From Candidatus Omnitrophota bacterium (lineage in GTDB: Bacteria; Omnitrophota; Gorgyraeia; B26-G9): a stretch of DNA of 6,094 nucleotides. A program made the translations under genes and the position numbers. A model generated the notes under the pieces. It was not told where the DNA came from. It ran no database searches and worked only from the letters and a program-made list of their open reading frames with translations. This document shows, in pieces, positions 5,630 to 6,094 of this stretch; positions within the stretch are counted from its first letter, which is position 1; each line of letters starts with the position of its first letter. The stretch covers positions 1-6,094 of the forward strand of contig DAOVNL010000055.1 of NCBI GenBank assembly GCA_030630245.1. Reading direction: 5' to 3'.

Positions 5630-6094
5630 TTACGATCTCCCGTATTTTAACCGCTTTAACCAGCAAGCATTCAAGTTCAGCCGGAGTCAACATGTTCGGG
5701 CCGTCGCAAAGCGCTTTTTCAGGTGATTTATGCACCTCCAGAAACAAGCCATGCGCTCCTGAGGCAACGGCAGCCAGGCTTAAAACAGGGGCAAATTCCC
5801 TTTCACCGCTTGACTTACCCTTGCCGGCACTTGGAAGCTGCACGCTATGTGTCGCGTCAAAAGCAACCGGATAGCCGAAGCTGCTCATAATAGCTATAGA
5901 ACGCATATCGCTAACCAGATTATGATAACCGAAACTTGTACCGCGTTCAGTGATGATAACTTTTTTATTTCCCGATGCCTCAATTTTTTTAATCACATTA
6001 CGCATATCCTCAGGGGCCATAAACTGGCCCTTTTTAACATTAACGGTTTTTTTACTTTTAGCGGCAGCCACGATCAGGTCGGTCTGTCTGCAGA
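5622..6094 (-). CDS. kdsA: 3-deoxy-D-manno-octulosonate 8-phosphate synthase (KdsA), C-terminal part, 5' end beyond window
   Basis: KdsA condenses PEP with arabinose 5-phosphate to KDO 8-phosphate in the cytoplasm. The frame is open to the window edge and begins with CRQTDLIVAAAK, a family signature, so the GTG at 6071 is an internal valine codon and not a start. About 156 of an expected 260-280 residues are present. Visible motifs are NVKKGQFMAPEDM, ERGTSFGYHNLVSDMRSI, AFDATHSVQLPSAG, SSGEREF, LFLEVHKSPEKALCDGPNM and the C-terminal helix ending IREIVND. The His of DATHS, Glu of LEVH and Asp of CDGPN correspond to ligands of the metal site in class II enzymes. The deciding N-terminal Cys/Asn residue is outside the window, so metal dependence cannot be judged. 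The stop is TGA, inside the start region of kdsD, which shows that UGA is used as a normal stop here. Confidence 0.96.
   Translation of the reverse strand, partial: CRQTDLIVAAAKSKKTVNVKKGQFMAPEDMRNVIKKIEASGNKKVIITERGTSFGYHNLVSDMRSIAIMSSFGYPVAFDATHSVQLPSAGKGKSSGEREFAPVLSLAAVASGAHGLFLEVHKSPEKALCDGPNMLTPAELECLLVKAVKIREIVND
5637..5641 (-). promoter_or_regulatory. Ribosome binding site of kdsD within kdsA
   Basis: GGGAG lies 7 nt before the kdsD ATG and within the last kdsA codons. It supports the start at 5629 despite the 8-nt gene overlap. Confidence 0.6.

Noticed and set aside
5692..5874. Plus-strand open frames opposite kdsA, kdsD, kdsC, lptB and yvcK
   Set aside because: Each lies wholly or mostly opposite a firmly identified minus-strand gene, has no convincing ribosome binding site and shows no conserved motif.
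6069..6071. GTG at 6071 as the start of kdsA
   Set aside because: The frame continues upstream to the window edge with the KdsA signature CRQTDLI, so this codon is an internal valine.
1..6094. A new defence, mobile or biosynthetic system
   Set aside because: Every base is accounted for by conserved housekeeping families or short gaps under 80 nt; no unknown gene remains.

Overview
All genes in this 6.1 kb window lie on the minus strand, so transcription runs from right (6094) to left (1). The window is a tightly packed cluster of nine genes, with both end genes cut by the window edges. Read in the direction of transcription, the order is kdsA (3' part) - kdsD - kdsC - lptB - hpf - ptsN-like EIIA - yvcK-like gene - HPr gene - ptsI (5' part). 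There are no RNA genes, mobile elements, CRISPR arrays or long non-coding stretches. The largest gap is 76 nt, between lptB and hpf.

Organism: KDO synthesis genes and LptB imply a diderm bacterium that makes LPS. The order lptB-hpf-ptsN recalls the proteobacterial rpoN locus. However, rpoN, lptA and lptC are absent, a membrane-anchored YvcK-type gene sits where rapZ would be, and HPr carries a Gram-positive-like Ser-46 motif. This mix suggests a non-proteobacterial diderm, such as a member of the Omnitrophota/PVC or Elusimicrobia lineages. That placement is an inference and is uncertain. Base composition is moderately AT-rich.

Right half (about 3379-6094), KDO/LPS module: KdsD makes arabinose 5-phosphate, KdsA condenses it with phosphoenolpyruvate (PEP), and KdsC removes the phosphate to give KDO. 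LptB is the ATPase that drives LPS export. kdsA/kdsD overlap by 8 nt and kdsD/kdsC by 4 nt, while lptB follows kdsC after 29 nt.

Left half (1-3368), regulatory PTS module: a near-consensus sigma-70-type promoter in the lptB-hpf gap probably starts a second transcript. It would carry hpf, a PtsN-like EIIA, YvcK, HPr and enzyme I. No sugar permease is present, so the PTS chain (PEP to EI to HPr to EIIA) looks regulatory. YvcK proteins are linked to UDP-GlcNAc and envelope precursor supply, which fits the neighbouring LPS genes.

Most notable point: the hpf gene is complete and well conserved in one frame, but codon 55 is TGA (3138-3140). TGA is a normal stop for kdsA and kdsD here, so genome-wide reassignment is unlikely. 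The TGA is either a nonsense mutation, a sequence error or a site of readthrough. I found no clearly new biological system. The remaining interest lies in the unusual gene order and the hpf promoter.
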